From an uncultured Geobacteraceae bacterium (GTDB lineage Bacteria; Desulfobacterota; Desulfuromonadia; Geobacterales; CAIOGM01), in NCBI GenBank assembly GCA_903902345.1, contig CAIUUR010000337.1, forward strand, positions 1-49,610: 49,610 nt of DNA, read 5' to 3'. The first letter of the stretch is position 1. The number at the start of each line of letters is the position of its first letter. Shown here piece after piece: positions 17,079 to 25,993 of this stretch. The position numbers were made by a program, and so were the translations under genes. The notes beneath the pieces were generated by a model. The model ran no database searches, had not been told where the DNA came from, and worked only from the letters and a program-made list of their open reading frames with translations.

Positions 17079-18192
17079 CCCAACGGATCGCCCAACTATA
17101 CTCATAGCGGATGATGGCGCCGATATTATTGAACTCCTTGTGGAATTGTTGTCCCCGAGCTATGAAATCGTCTTTGCAACCTCCGGTCGCCAGGCGTTGA
17201 AACTGATGACGGCTCATCCCCAGTTGATCCTTCTGGATATCAACATGCCGGACATTGACGGTTTCACCGTCTGCCGGGAGCTCAAAAGCCGTGAAGAAAC
17301 GCGGGATACCCCCGTTATTTTTCTGACTAACTCCGCGGACAAGGAAAATATCGTCAAGGGTTTTACCCTGGGCGCCGTGGACTACGTTACCAAACCGTTT
17401 ATCCCCGAAGAACTCCAGGCCAGGGTTGCAACGCATCTGCAACTCCAGCAGGCAAAGGCGGAAATCGAGCTGAAATATGCCGAATTGGCCGAGTCAAGAC
17501 AGGTGGTGCAACGGCAAAAAGAAGAGCTGGCGGAATGGAACTCCAGTCTCAAAAACCGGTTACTCCAGCAGACGGCGCTGGTACGGATAAAGGCGGAAGA
17601 AACCCGGCACTGTGTGCTCATTTCCCAATCACCCACTGATTCTTACCTTCTCATGCTCACCCGGATGCTGGAGATTCGCCATTCCGCCATGGTGAAGCAT
17701 TCCCGGATAGTTGCAAAGATTGCCGCATCGATGGCGGACACCTTGAATCTTCCGGAGGAAGTCCGCAAAAATCTTGAAATTGCGGCGCTTCTTCACGATA
17801 TCGGTCTTGTCTGTACTTCGGATCGTATAGCCATGTTCCATGGCGCCCTTGCCGTTGATGACTACGACGACTTCCGCAATCATCCGGTTATCGGTCAGGA
17901 ACTGATGAACTATTGCGTAGGGCTCAATGAAGTAGGGATTATCATCCGGCATCATCATGAAACGTTCGAGGGTACAGGGTATCCCGACAAACTATCCGGC
18001 TCGCGGATACCGTGGGAATCGCAGATCATCCACATTGCCGATCATATCGCCGACCTCTTTGCCACAATGTCCGGTGAAAACATGAAGTACCGGATAACAT
18101 CAAAACTGGCCATGCTCAGTGGAACACTCTTTGATCCGGGGTTGTCCCTGGCCGCCGATCACGCCATACGGGATTTCGCCCTGGAGTCGTAG
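17068..18192 (+). CDS. Response regulator with REC and HD-GYP domains (374 aa)
   Basis: REC at about 9-125 (acceptor Asp57), coiled coil at 126-180, HD-GYP domain at about 195-372. HD is at 243-244, a following His lies in FRNHPVIGQE, and the HHHETFEGTGYP motif is intact. The ligand Asp in IIHIADHIADL is kept, but the Lys of HDxGK is Leu247, as in the relative at 4440-6104. It may be an active cyclic di-GMP phosphodiesterase. The linker holds LKNRLLQQTALVRIK at 161-175, nearly identical to both linkers of the other regulator, so the two genes share a recent origin. Start ATG 17068 follows GGGAGGG; the frame is open upstream but only within the DUF2156 gene. Confidence 0.92.
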   Translation: MIPDPTDRPTILIADDGADIIELLVELLSPSYEIVFATSGRQALKLMTAHPQLILLDINMPDIDGFTVCRELKSREETRDTPVIFLTNSADKENIVKGFTLGAVDYVTKPFIPEELQARVATHLQLQQAKAEIELKYAELAESRQVVQRQKEELAEWNSSLKNRLLQQTALVRIKAEETRHCVLISQSPTDSYLLMLTRMLEIRHSAMVKHSRIVAKIAASMADTLNLPEEVRKNLEIAALLHDIGLVCTSDRIAMFHGALAVDDYDDFRNHPVIGQELMNYCVGLNEVGIIIRHHHETFEGTGYPDKLSGSRIPWESQIIHIADHIADLFATMSGENMKYRITSKLAMLSGTLFDPGLSLAADHAIRDFALES

Positions 18193-18209
18193 CCGGTGGC
18201 CCTTCCCCT

Positions 18210-18463
18210 TCAGATTTTGAATTTTCTCGCCGTCACATCCGGATGTTCCGCCAGGCGGGCCAGTTCACCGGAACTCAACATCACCTGAGCGCTGCTGGTG
18301 GCGATCTCTCCGGCAGCCTGATTGGCCTCGGCGATCTCATGGGCGATACTCTCGGAGACCCACGTTGTGGAGACCGACACCGATAATAATGCCTATGAGC
18401 GGTAACTGGCTGCCGAAGCCGAGCCCCAAGCGGCGCCCAATCTGCAAATTACTAAAAAAACAT
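18210..18463 (-). pseudogene. Chemoreceptor (MCP) remnant with large internal deletion
   Basis: Reading on the minus strand, ATG 18463 opens MFFSNLQIGRRLGLGFGSQ followed by LPLIGIIIGVG, the start and first transmembrane helix of a methyl-accepting chemotaxis protein. After about 34 residues the frame runs into a stop. From about 18370 another frame reads VSESIAHEIAEANQAAGEIA, then SSGELARLAEHPDVTARKFKI and a stop at 18210, which is the normal C-terminal tail of the same receptor type. The sensor, HAMP and signalling core (usually about 450 residues) are missing and the junction is out of frame. It lies downstream of a STAS gene, as intact receptors often do in this group. Confidence 0.8.
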
Positions 18464-18517
18464 GACGATTTCTCCACAAGGAGATGGGAAATGGCGATCA
18501 GAGTGAGAGGGAGAATC

Positions 18518-18829
18518 CTATTTCGCCGGGATGACGGCAAATTGCCGGGACAACCCGGTACGGTGAAAAAGGGCGTACAGTTCCGGGGAGGTATTGACGA
18601 GGGAAAGGGCCCCCTGTTCCCGTTTCAGGGTGTTATGGGCGGCGCAGAGCACACCGATACCGACGGCATCAATGCTCTTGACCCGGTTCAGGTCCACCAC
18701 GAGGTCACGGCAGCCACCGGCCACCAGCGCATTCAATTCCTGCCGAAGGAGGGGGACCGTCACCTCGTTCAACTCCCCTGGCCAGACCGTGGCCGAAGCA
18801 TCTACTATCGAATCTTGAGACATGGGCAT
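18518..18829 (-). CDS. STAS-domain protein lacking the phospho-serine (103 aa)
   Basis: Single STAS domain (SpoIIAA-like fold): beta strands VTVPLLRQELNALV and CRDLVVDLNRVKSIDAVGIGVL, then a final helix. In phosphorylated anti-anti-sigma factors the motif is DSSGLG; here it is DAVGIG, so the serine acceptor is replaced by Val and switching by an anti-sigma kinase is unlikely. It probably belonged with the adjacent deleted chemoreceptor as an accessory signalling protein. Starts at 18835, 18829 and 18823 are possible; 18829 has GGA at the best spacing. Confidence 0.85.
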   Translation of the reverse strand: MPMSQDSIVDASATVWPGELNEVTVPLLRQELNALVAGGCRDLVVDLNRVKSIDAVGIGVLCAAHNTLKREQGALSLVNTSPELYALFHRTGLSRQFAVIPAK

Positions 18830-18898
18830 CACCATCCGTTATATGATATTTGCGACGAGCATAACCTATCTAATGTCACAGCCAAACTTCCGACGCCT

Positions 18899-19633
18899 CT
18901 ATTTCGCCAGAGTGAACTCCACCTGCACCTGGCCGGTGAGGGCCATCGCCCCGGCCTCAATGGGGGTAGCCGGCTCGCCCCCCTCCATGGTCATCATCGC
19001 CTTGGCGCGATAGACCGGAACAGGGCGTTGGTCACCACCGCACGACGGAGAGATATGCCTGACGCCGTCAACCCGGACCCCCAGAGCAGCCGCCACGCTC
19101 TCCGCATCACTTCTTGCCCGTTGCGCCGCCTTGACCAGGAGCCCTTCACACGGTTTGCGGTTGTCCCTGATGGCAAAGCGGACATCGGTGACGTTGTTGG
19201 CGCCGCTCTTCAGCGCCCGATCGATCATCTCCCCCACGCCGCCGATCCTGGACGTTTTCACCGTTACCTGATTGAAGGTCCGGTAACCGGCAAGCCGGTT
19301 TTTACGAAGTTTTTCGTCGTAATCATAGGCCGGTTGCACTGAGTAGGACGAGGTGTAGACGGTATCCCCCGCAGTACCGGCGAGGAGCCCCTTCATGGCT
19401 GACACAAGTTGCTCGCTCTTGACGGCATTCTCCCTGGCCGCCTCCTGGGCCGTTGCTCTCTGCGTTTCAACGGCAAGGTTCAAGATCGCACTGTCCGGAG
19501 CGAACTCCTCCGTGACACTTCCCGAGACCGTGATACTGCCGGGGGTTACCCCTGCAGGAGGAGCCAGGTCGGCGCCCCAGGCGGAGAGCGCGGCGAAAAG
19601 AGTACAAGCAGTAATAATTCCGGTTCGCTTCAT
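18899..19633 (-). CDS. SIMPL-domain (DUF541) periplasmic protein (244 aa)
   Basis: Secreted protein with signal peptide MKRTGIITACTLFAALSAWG and a SIMPL domain over most of the mature chain. Family blocks include ITVSGSVTEEFAPDSAILNLAVE near the start, the central LAGYRTFNQVTVKTSRIGGVGEMIDRAL and the AAQRARSDAESVAAALG helix. Relatives (for example BP26/YggE) form ring-shaped oligomers and are linked to oxidative stress, though the biochemical role is not settled. The ATG at 19633 follows AGGAG. It is transcribed alone, with a dispersed repeat between it and copA. Confidence 0.9.
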   Translation of the reverse strand: MKRTGIITACTLFAALSAWGADLAPPAGVTPGSITVSGSVTEEFAPDSAILNLAVETQRATAQEAARENAVKSEQLVSAMKGLLAGTAGDTVYTSSYSVQPAYDYDEKLRKNRLAGYRTFNQVTVKTSRIGGVGEMIDRALKSGANNVTDVRFAIRDNRKPCEGLLVKAAQRARSDAESVAAALGVRVDGVRHISPSCGGDQRPVPVYRAKAMMTMEGGEPATPIEAGAMALTGQVQVEFTLAK

Positions 19634-19658
19634 ATCTTATCTCCTGTAAAAAACTGTC

Positions 19659-19687
19659 AACCGCGAGGCGCCAAGACACGGAAAAAA
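19659..19687. repeat. Dispersed intergenic repeat (AACCGCGAGGCGCCAAG type)
   Basis: AACCGCGAGGCGCCAAGACA followed by CGGAAAAAA lies in the 81-base gap between the copper ATPase and the SIMPL gene. It resembles the 'aaccgcgaagacgccaagacgc' elements I recall between genes in Geobacter and other genomes. Single copy here. Confidence 0.35.
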
Positions 19688-19714
19688 CCGTAACATCTTT
19701 ACCCCTCGTTCACC

Positions 19715-21895
19715 TCACAACTTCCGGGCAATCCTTCGCAGGAGGAGCGAATTCCCCACCACGGAGACCGAGGAAAAGGCCATGGCAAGTCCGGCAAACT
19801 CGGGACGGAGCGTGAGGTGGAACGGATAATAGAGCGCCCCCGCCGCGATGGGTATCCCCGCCACATTGTAGAGAAGCGCCCAGAAAAGGTTCTGCTTTAT
19901 CTTGGCCAGGGTTGCCCGTCCCAAACGGATAGCCCGGACCAGATCCATGAGGTCATCCTTCATCAGGACGATATCGCCGCTCTCCTTGGCCACATCGGTG
20001 CCGCCGTTCATGGCTATTCCCACGTCGGCTTGAGCCAGGGCCGGGGCATCATTGATACCGTCTCCCGCCATGGCCACCAGCGCCCCCCCCTTCTGGTACT
20101 CCTTTACCACCTGCTGCTTCCGCTCGGGCAAGACCTCGGCCTCGAAGCTGTCCACACCGACGGTGCGGGCGATCCCCTGCGCCACCTCCCGACGGTCTCC
20201 GGTGATCATACAGGTGGTAATCCCCATCTTCCGCAGGCATTCCACAACCTGGGGCGCATTTTCCTTGAGGAGATCGGCGTAGGCAGCTCCACCCACGACT
20301 CGTCCTCCGGCGGCCACATAGACCAGAGAACTCCCTGCCACGACTTCCGGAACCTGGGGTAGAGGTTCCAGGGAAACCCCATGCTCCGCCATGAAGCGGG
20401 AACTCCCCACCAAAAGCTCGACGCCACGGTACAAGCAGGAGATCCCCGCCCCACCCAGTTCCCGGATCTCTTCCGCACTGTCGGCGACGATCCCGCGCCG
20501 TACGGCTTCGCGCACCGCAGCCTGGGAGAGGGGGTGAGATGACCCCTTCCCCGCTGCAGCCAGAGCTTCCAGCACTCCCTCTTCGCTGATACCGGGTGCG
20601 GGGATCAGGGCTACCAGCTCCGGTACCCCCCGGGTCAGGGTTCCGGTCTTGTCCAGGAGAATCACGGATACATGGGAGATGATCTCCAGGACTGATCCCC
20701 GCTTGATGAGAATTCCCCGGTTGAGGCCGATACCGCTCCCCACCATGATAGCCGTGGGGGTGGCCAACCCCATGGCGCAGGGGCAGGCAATGACCACCAC
20801 CGCTATGGCCAGCTTGAAAGCAAAGATAAACTCTTCCCCCAGGAGAAGATACCAGAGTGCGAAGGTGGCGAGGGAGAGCGCCACCACCACCGGGACAAAG
20901 AGTCCGGAGACCCGATCGGCGAAGCGCTGAATGGGCGCCTTATCCCCCTGAGCTTCCTGAACCATCCGGACGATCTGGGCCAGGAGAGTACCCTCACCCA
21001 CCCTGGTGGCGCGCAGGGTCAGGAGTCCCGGACCGTTGAGGGTAGCCCCGGAGACCGGATCACCTTCCCCCTTCTCCACGGGGAGCGATTCACCGGTGAC
21101 CATGGACTCGTCCAGGGTCGACCTCCCCTGGATGATGACGCCATCCACCGGAACGGTCTCCCCCGGCCGGACCAGGACGATATCCCCCCGACGAAGTTGC
21201 GATGCGGGAACCTCACGCTCTTCCCCCTCGAAAAGGAGCCGCGCCTTGTCCGCCTGAAGCCGGATCAGTTTACGCAACGCCTCCCCCGCCTTCCCCCGCG
21301 CCCGCGCCTCAAGATATTTACCCAGACGGATGAAGGCGATGAGCATGGCGGAGGTCTCGAAAAAGACATCTCCCTGTTCCCCCAGAAAGCCGAAAAATGC
21401 GAATAGTGAGTAAAAATAGGCAGCCGACGTTCCCAACGCCACCAGGGTATCCATGGAGGCGCTTCCCTTCCGGAGAGAGTACCAGGCGCCACGATAAAAG
21501 GTCAAACCGGCGGAAAATTGCACCGCTGTTGCCAGGAGGAGATTCATCCAGCCGAGGAGGGGTTGATGGTGGAACGGCATGGTCACCATGATGGGGAGGG
21601 AGGCAACCAGGGTGAAGATGAGCCAGTTTCGCTGAAGCGCCAGACGGTCCGCGCCTTCGTCGTCCCGGAGCTCTCCTCCGGCGGGAACCGGCCGTGCGCC
21701 ATACCCCAGCCCGGTCACCAGAGCGAGGATCCCCTCGGCGGGAAGCTCCACCGGATCATGCTCCACGGTCAGCTCCTCCAGAGCGAAGTTGACCACGGCC
21801 CGGGTAATTCCCGGCTGAGAGGAGAGCCCCTTTTCCACCCGCCCGGCGCAATTGACGCACGACATACCGGTGATGGCAAAGCGGGAAACGGTCAT
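19715..21895 (-). CDS. copA: Copper-translocating P-type ATPase (726 aa)
   Basis: P1B-type ATPase exporting Cu+ from the cytoplasm. Domains in order: one heavy-metal-associated domain with [10 protein letters not shown] (Cys13, Cys16); transmembrane helices with [13 protein letters not shown]; actuator loop with the TGES motif ([14 protein letters not shown]); the CPC metal site in [13 protein letters not shown]; phosphorylation motif DKTGTLT; the HP dipeptide in SSHPLSQA; and the hinge [19 protein letters not shown]. All motifs look functional. The ATG at 21895 overlaps the stop of the AI-2E-family permease gene (ATGA). No copper-responsive regulator is seen nearby. Its presence fits a copper-rich oxidase region but physical linkage to that operon is lacking. 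Confidence 0.96.
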   Translation of the reverse strand: MTVSRFAITGMSCVNCAGRVEKGLSSQPGITRAVVNFALEELTVEHDPVELPAEGILALVTGLGYGARPVPAGGELRDDEGADRLALQRNWLIFTLVASLPIMVTMPFHHQPLLGWMNLLLATAVQFSAGLTFYRGAWYSLRKGSASMDTLVALGTSAAYFYSLFAFFGFLGEQGDVFFETSAMLIAFIRLGKYLEARARGKAGEALRKLIRLQADKARLLFEGEEREVPASQLRRGDIVLVRPGETVPVDGVIIQGRSTLDESMVTGESLPVEKGEGDPVSGATLNGPGLLTLRATRVGEGTLLAQIVRMVQEAQGDKAPIQRFADRVSGLFVPVVVALSLATFALWYLLLGEEFIFAFKLAIAVVVIACPCAMGLATPTAIMVGSGIGLNRGILIKRGSVLEIISHVSVILLDKTGTLTRGVPELVALIPAPGISEEGVLEALAAAGKGSSHPLSQAAVREAVRRGIVADSAEEIRELGGAGISCLYRGVELLVGSSRFMAEHGVSLEPLPQVPEVVAGSSLVYVAAGGRVVGGAAYADLLKENAPQVVECLRKMGITTCMITGDRREVAQGIARTVGVDSFEAEVLPERKQQVVKEYQKGGALVAMAGDGINDAPALAQADVGIAMNGGTDVAKESGDIVLMKDDLMDLVRAIRLGRATLAKIKQNLFWALLYNVAGIPIAAGALYYPFHLTLRPEFAGLAMAFSSVSVVGNSLLLRRIARKL

Positions 21896-22986
21896 GACAG
21901 TGGTGGAGGGGGTGTCGGGGAAAAGGTTCCTTTCACCGCGTGGCAGAAGAAAATCTTGAGGCTGGCGGCAATGGGGATGGCCAGGAGTATCCCCCAGAAT
22001 CCCATGAGTTCCCCCAAGGCCATCACCATGAGCAACGTCAGGAGCGGATTCAGATCCATGGACTCCCGAAAGACCAGCGGCTTGACCAGGTACCCCTCCA
22101 CAAAATAGATGACGCCGAAGGCCAGGGCGACCTTCATCAGAATCAGACTGTTCTGGTACTCCACGTAAGCGAGAAAGAGGGGAGGAATCGCCGCCAGAAT
22201 GACCCCGATAAAGGGGATGAGGGAGGTGACTCCCGCTAAAATTCCGTTGAGAAGTGGATAATCGACCCCCAGCAGGAGGAGGGCCAGGGTCACCAGCAGG
22301 GCGACAATCCCGGAGATAAGCAACTGTCCCCGGATGAAACCGATCATGCTCCGGTTGATCTCCCGTCCCACAAGGAGTATCCCTTCCCGATAGCGAGCCG
22401 GAAGAAAGCCGGTTATCGTCGCCGCCACATCCTTCTTGTAGACCAGCATGAAAAAAACAAGGATGGGGGAGAGGAGAAGATTGAGCAGGTTGAACGCCAT
22501 GGTGGAGGCCGTGGCGTAGACCCCCCCCCCCAGTTTGCTGTAGACCGCATCCAGGTTATTCAGGAGCTGATCGAATACCCAACGCCACTCTTCAGCGGCA
22601 TAGGAAGTCCGGTTACTTTCCCGAAGGCCGGCAATGAGGGTCTTGATCTTCTGCAGGTGCAGCGGAAAAGTCTGGGACAGCGCCTCCCACCGGATGGTGA
22701 GAAACGGGATAAGGTAAATGAGACAGAAGAGGGAGAAGAGCCCCAGCCCTGCATAAAGGATGGCGATGGCCTTCATCCGGTCCAAGCGCCGTTCCATGAG
22801 GGAGACCAACGGTTCAAAGAGGTAGGCAAGGAGAAAGGAGAGGAGAAAACAGGAGACCGTATGCCGAAGTTCGGAAACCAACATCCCCACGATGACCACG
22901 GCGATCATCACCGCCGCAGTTCTCACCGCCAGGTTGTTGGCCGGCGCAGCGACTACTCCGGTATGAGCGTCCGGTCCGCAGCTCAC
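21892..22986 (-). CDS. AI-2E-family (PerM-like) membrane protein (364 aa)
   Basis: Polytopic membrane protein of the TqsA/PerM/DUF20 family, with about eight helices. The C-terminal half holds the family hallmarks: [30 protein letters not shown], a [18 protein letters not shown] loop and the [26 protein letters not shown] region. Members range from AI-2 exporters to Na+/H+ antiporters, so substrate is not predicted. A GTG start at 22986 lies 2 bases after the UPF0158 stop. An 11-base C run (22521-22531, G in the coding strand) encodes Gly-Gly-Gly in the first half and is a candidate slippage site. Confidence 0.88.
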   Translation of the reverse strand: MSCGPDAHTGVVAAPANNLAVRTAAVMIAVVIVGMLVSELRHTVSCFLLSFLLAYLFEPLVSLMERRLDRMKAIAILYAGLGLFSLFCLIYLIPFLTIRWEALSQTFPLHLQKIKTLIAGLRESNRTSYAAEEWRWVFDQLLNNLDAVYSKLGGGVYATASTMAFNLLNLLLSPILVFFMLVYKKDVAATITGFLPARYREGILLVGREINRSMIGFIRGQLLISGIVALLVTLALLLLGVDYPLLNGILAGVTSLIPFIGVILAAIPPLFLAYVEYQNSLILMKVALAFGVIYFVEGYLVKPLVFRESMDLNPLLTLLMVMALGELMGFWGILLAIPIAASLKIFFCHAVKGTFSPTPPPPLS

Positions 22987-22988
22987 CT

Positions 22989-23429
22989 TCAGAACATCCC
23001 CCCGGCACTCTCCGGATAAAGGTCATGCTCTTCCAGCCAGAACTTGATCCGACCGCTCATGACTTCGTCCTTCATCCTCACCAGACGTTCCTCCTCATCG
23101 GGGTAAAACGCCAGGATATCATCCAACTTGCCGAAGGTGCTGTTACCGGAGAAGGTCCGCTTCAGGAGTTCCTTCAGCCCCGGATCATCCAACTGGCGGA
23201 TAAATTCGTACACCAAATACCGCTCCTGTTCATAGTCGAAGGGGGGGATCTGGAGGTAACGCTGCCGGTGCGTCCCGACCTCGGACCAGAAATCGCCGTC
23301 CTCATACCCCGTGGGAACAAAAAAGACTTCACCCGTTTCCCGGTCGAGGAAATAGACGCTCTCTTCATCACTGCTGAAGGCATCCAGCAGGTCATCCCAA
23401 ACAATCTGCATACTCCGCAAACTTCCCAT
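22989..23429 (-). CDS. UPF0158-family protein (146 aa)
   Basis: Small acidic cytoplasmic protein of the UPF0158 family (unknown function). The N-terminal IVWDDLLDAFSSDEESVYFLDRETGEVFFV and the internal LDDPGLKELLKRTFSGNSTFGKLDDIL fit the family pattern. The ATG at 23429 follows AAGGA at 7 bases. It leads a short operon with the AI-2E-type permease and copA, and is divergent from the LpxH-like gene across 62 bases. Confidence 0.75.
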   Translation of the reverse strand: MGSLRSMQIVWDDLLDAFSSDEESVYFLDRETGEVFFVPTGYEDGDFWSEVGTHRQRYLQIPPFDYEQERYLVYEFIRQLDDPGLKELLKRTFSGNSTFGKLDDILAFYPDEEERLVRMKDEVMSGRIKFWLEEHDLYPESAGGMF

Positions 23430-23455
23430 CGGTCACATCCTTTTGCGCAGGCGCC

Positions 23456-23485
23456 TTGACTTTACATGGTAGCGACGGTTATAGT
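23456..23485 (+). promoter_or_regulatory. Sigma-70-type promoter placing the start site at the lpxH ATG
   Basis: TTGACT (23456-23461) and TATAGT (23480-23485) are separated by 18 bases; TTATAG with 17 bases is an overlapping option. Seven bases after the -10 is the A of the ATG at 23492, so transcription would begin at or next to the start codon. No Shine-Dalgarno precedes the ATG. Together this predicts a leaderless mRNA. Confidence 0.6.
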
Positions 23486-23491
23486 ACCACA

Positions 23492-24247
23492 ATGCGTGCA
23501 GTAATCCTAGCAGATGCCCACCTCCGGACCCCCGAAGACCGAAATTACCGGGCGATGCTCACCTTTCTCGCCGAACTTGAGGGAAGTACCGATCTCCTCA
23601 TCATCCTTGGTGACCTCTTCGAGTTCCTCATCGGCTATCCGGCAGGTGACTTTCCCCACTACATCCCGATCCTGGAGGCTCTCCTGCGCGTAAAGAGAAG
23701 GGGAGCGCGAATCATCTACTGCGAGGGGAACCATGACTTCCACCTGGGGACATTCTTCACCGAGACCCTGGGAGCGGAACTCCATAGGGGACCGGCAGTC
23801 ATAGAACTGGACGGACACCGCACCCTCATCTGCCACGGAGACCAGATCAACCGGGGCGAACTCTCCCATCGCCTCCTGCGCGCCCTGTTTCATGGCCCGG
23901 TCGTAAAAGCGCTGATTCCCGTCGTACCGGTGAGATTCGCCTGTTTCATCGCCGACCGTCTGGGGCGCCGGAGCGTTGGTTCACGAGCAAAAAAAAAGCG
24001 CACCGTGGATACCCGTGCGATGCTGATCAGGGAGTACGCCGCCCGGTTCTTTGGTCAGGGGTGCACTGTCGTCATAACCGGTCATTTCCACCTCCCCTTC
24101 CTGGAACGGCGGGAAAATAACACCCTGACGCTCATCTCCATGGGAGAGTGGATTACCAGCTACTCCTATGGAGAATACCTGAACGGGACGTTTTCCCTGA
24201 ACAGCTACTCACCCCCAGACGACCCCATTCCGAATAACCCCAGGTAG
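23492..24247 (+). CDS. LpxH-like metallophosphatase, UDP-2,3-diacylglucosamine pyrophosphatase family (251 aa)
   Basis: Calcineurin-like phosphoesterase with all five metal-site blocks: DAHL near residue 8, ILGDLFEFLIG, EGNHDFHLG, ICHGDQINRG and TGHFHLP. LpxH cleaves UDP-2,3-diacylglucosamine in lipid A synthesis; the GDLFE..IG and GN.DF..G patterns match this family, although GNHDF instead of GNRDF leaves room for an LpxH2-like relative. ATG 23492 (MRAVILADAHL) is the start by homology. The promoter lies immediately upstream and no ribosome-binding site is visible. The 3' end overlaps the convergent YkgJ-like gene by 43 bases. Confidence 0.85.
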   Translation: MRAVILADAHLRTPEDRNYRAMLTFLAELEGSTDLLIILGDLFEFLIGYPAGDFPHYIPILEALLRVKRRGARIIYCEGNHDFHLGTFFTETLGAELHRGPAVIELDGHRTLICHGDQINRGELSHRLLRALFHGPVVKALIPVVPVRFACFIADRLGRRSVGSRAKKKRTVDTRAMLIREYAARFFGQGCTVVITGHFHLPFLERRENNTLTLISMGEWITSYSYGEYLNGTFSLNSYSPPDDPIPNNPR

Positions 24248-24465
24248 CGCTCCACCCGTTGTTCCAGCTCCGGCGCGTCCACCAGTCGGCAAAGCCCGTC
24301 AGGTTTATACCCCCGGCAGACGGCGGGCCGCCGGCCATAGATCCGACAGTGGAGATCGTCATCAAGGTGCGGGCAACGAACCCCCACCGACTTGTTCAGG
24401 CTGCTGATGTCCGGCGCCACGCAGCAGGTTCCGCAGTGACGGCAGGTGAACAGCTCCTCCGGCAT
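24205..24465 (-). CDS. YkgJ-type CxxCxxCC zinc/iron-chelating protein (86 aa)
   Basis: Small cysteine-cluster protein. It opens MPEELFTCRHCGTCCVAPDIS with the CxxCxxCC signature, followed by CPHLDDDLHCRIYGRRPAVCRGY, the second metal-binding half of the family. Members are predicted to bind zinc or an iron-sulphur centre; function is poorly known. The ATG at 24465 shares its A with the TGA of the preceding penicillin-binding protein gene (TGATG), so they are translationally coupled. Its last 14 codons overlap the LpxH-like gene tail to tail. Confidence 0.85.
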   Translation of the reverse strand: MPEELFTCRHCGTCCVAPDISSLNKSVGVRCPHLDDDLHCRIYGRRPAVCRGYKPDGLCRLVDAPELEQRVERYLGLFGMGSSGGE

Positions 24466-25829
24466 CAGCGGAAAAACGCCTCCAGGGCCTGCTCCCCCAA
24501 CTGCGAGGCCTTGATCTTCCATTTCCCCTGATTGACCACCAGGGCCACCACGGCGATCTGCGGATTCTCCACCGGGGCGTAGGCCGCAAACCAGGTGTAG
24601 AATCCATCGGGGCTGGTGCCGTTGATGGAGCCGGTCTTGGCTGCCACGTTGATTTCAGCCAGCTTGGGCCGCCCCTTCCGATCATGAAACGCCTTGCGCG
24701 AGGTCCCGCTGGAGACGGTGAGGGAGAGGGTCCGGGCCAGTTGCCGGGAGGTTTCCAGGTCCAGCAACCGCCGCACGGGGAGCGAATTCTCGCAGAAAAG
24801 AACCTCACCGGCGCCGTTGGTGATCCGGTCGGCCAGGACCGGGAGCATCATGACGCCATCGTTGGCGATGGCCGCCATCATGGCCACGGCGTGGAGTGGG
24901 GATATCTTGGTCTCGCGGCCGAGACCAGCCCCCATCAGCTTGAGCTGCGAGTCGTTTTGCGGCTCGGCAGCCCGACTGGGCTGCACCGGCGTACCGGGGA
25001 AAAGCTGCTGGTTGAAGCCGAACCGGGTCGCCATATTCATCATGTCGTCCCGCCCCACGATCTCGCTGGCCAGCCGGCCGAAGACCGGATTCATGGATTT
25101 ACTCATGGCGGTGGTGAGATCCACCTGCTGGTTCCGTTTACCCGGACGGACGAACCACGCCTTGGGATTTTCCGAGCAGGAGCGGCCATTGAAGAGGACC
25201 TTCGTATCAGGCCCCACCTTCTTCTGTTCCAGGGCCGCAGCCGCGATAATGATCTTAAAGAGTGAGGCCATGGGGTAAAGGTCATAACAGGAGCGTTCCG
25301 ACCAGTTCTGGTCCTTTTCGGAGTGCCCCGCCAGGGCCAGAACCCTCCCGGTTTTGGGCTCCAGCGCCACAAAGGCGCCATAGGGGACCTGGTTTTCCGC
25401 CATGACCTCCAGCACCCGAGCCTGAAGATCACGATCCAGAGCATACTGTATGGAACCCCCATCGGGGAGCGGGGCGACCAGCGACCCTGAACCAGTGGGA
25501 TTGATATTCTTCAGACTCTGGGCCGAAAGGAGAAACGCCTGATACGGATTGAGGGGGGAGCTCCCCGGGGGATCATGGACAACCAGCGGCTTTGCCGGGC
25601 TCTTGCTCTCTGTTCCGGGGGAAGTCACAAGAGAAAAGACCGGATACGCGGCAAGGATAACGGCAATAAGGGGAAGCAGCACCCTGAGCCAGCGCCGTTT
25701 CTGCTCCGGTTCCTCGATGGCCGGAATGTTCGTCGGCCCCCTGAAGGAGTTGGCGGACGAACCGTTTGGCCTCGGCGAGAACGGGAGCACTATCCCTTTT
25801 TTATCTTTCAAATTTTTAAAATCCTGCAT
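24465..25829 (-). CDS. Penicillin-binding protein, transpeptidase domain (454 aa)
   Basis: Peptidoglycan transpeptidase (D,D-transpeptidase fold) anchored by one N-terminal helix at about residues 46-66 (WLRVLLPLIAVILAAYPVFSLV). The catalytic motifs are ASLFK (SxxK), SMN (SxN) and AKTGS (KTG). No glycosyltransferase domain and no large dimerisation domain are present, so it is a short class B-like enzyme. The region before the active site (GAFVALEPKTGRVLALAG) is typical of PBP2/FtsI relatives. I prefer the ATG at 25829 (MQDFKNLKDK); a TTG at 25898 would add 23 residues. It is coupled to the YkgJ-type gene. Confidence 0.88.
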   Translation of the reverse strand: MQDFKNLKDKKGIVLPFSPRPNGSSANSFRGPTNIPAIEEPEQKRRWLRVLLPLIAVILAAYPVFSLVTSPGTESKSPAKPLVVHDPPGSSPLNPYQAFLLSAQSLKNINPTGSGSLVAPLPDGGSIQYALDRDLQARVLEVMAENQVPYGAFVALEPKTGRVLALAGHSEKDQNWSERSCYDLYPMASLFKIIIAAAALEQKKVGPDTKVLFNGRSCSENPKAWFVRPGKRNQQVDLTTAMSKSMNPVFGRLASEIVGRDDMMNMATRFGFNQQLFPGTPVQPSRAAEPQNDSQLKLMGAGLGRETKISPLHAVAMMAAIANDGVMMLPVLADRITNGAGEVLFCENSLPVRRLLDLETSRQLARTLSLTVSSGTSRKAFHDRKGRPKLAEINVAAKTGSINGTSPDGFYTWFAAYAPVENPQIAVVALVVNQGKWKIKASQLGEQALEAFFR

Positions 25830-25993
25830 GGCATACCTGAGTTGGCGCGTCTGGTTGAACAGTTGGTCAGTATACGGCAGAACCTCCGGAGATGTCAACG
25901 AGGCAGGGGGCGGAAGGAAATAAAAAGAGGAACTCCTCCTTCAGATCCTCGGAGAGATACCGTTCATGACGGGACAGAACTCCCCGCCAGAAC

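Noticed and set aside
18365-19342. Plus-strand frame of 325 codons over the MCP remnant, STAS and SIMPL genes
   Set aside because: The three minus-strand readings have clear family sequence; the plus frame has none.
25830-25898. TTG start extending the penicillin-binding protein by 23 residues
   Set aside because: ATG at 25829 is a more common start and still leaves a complete N-terminal anchor.
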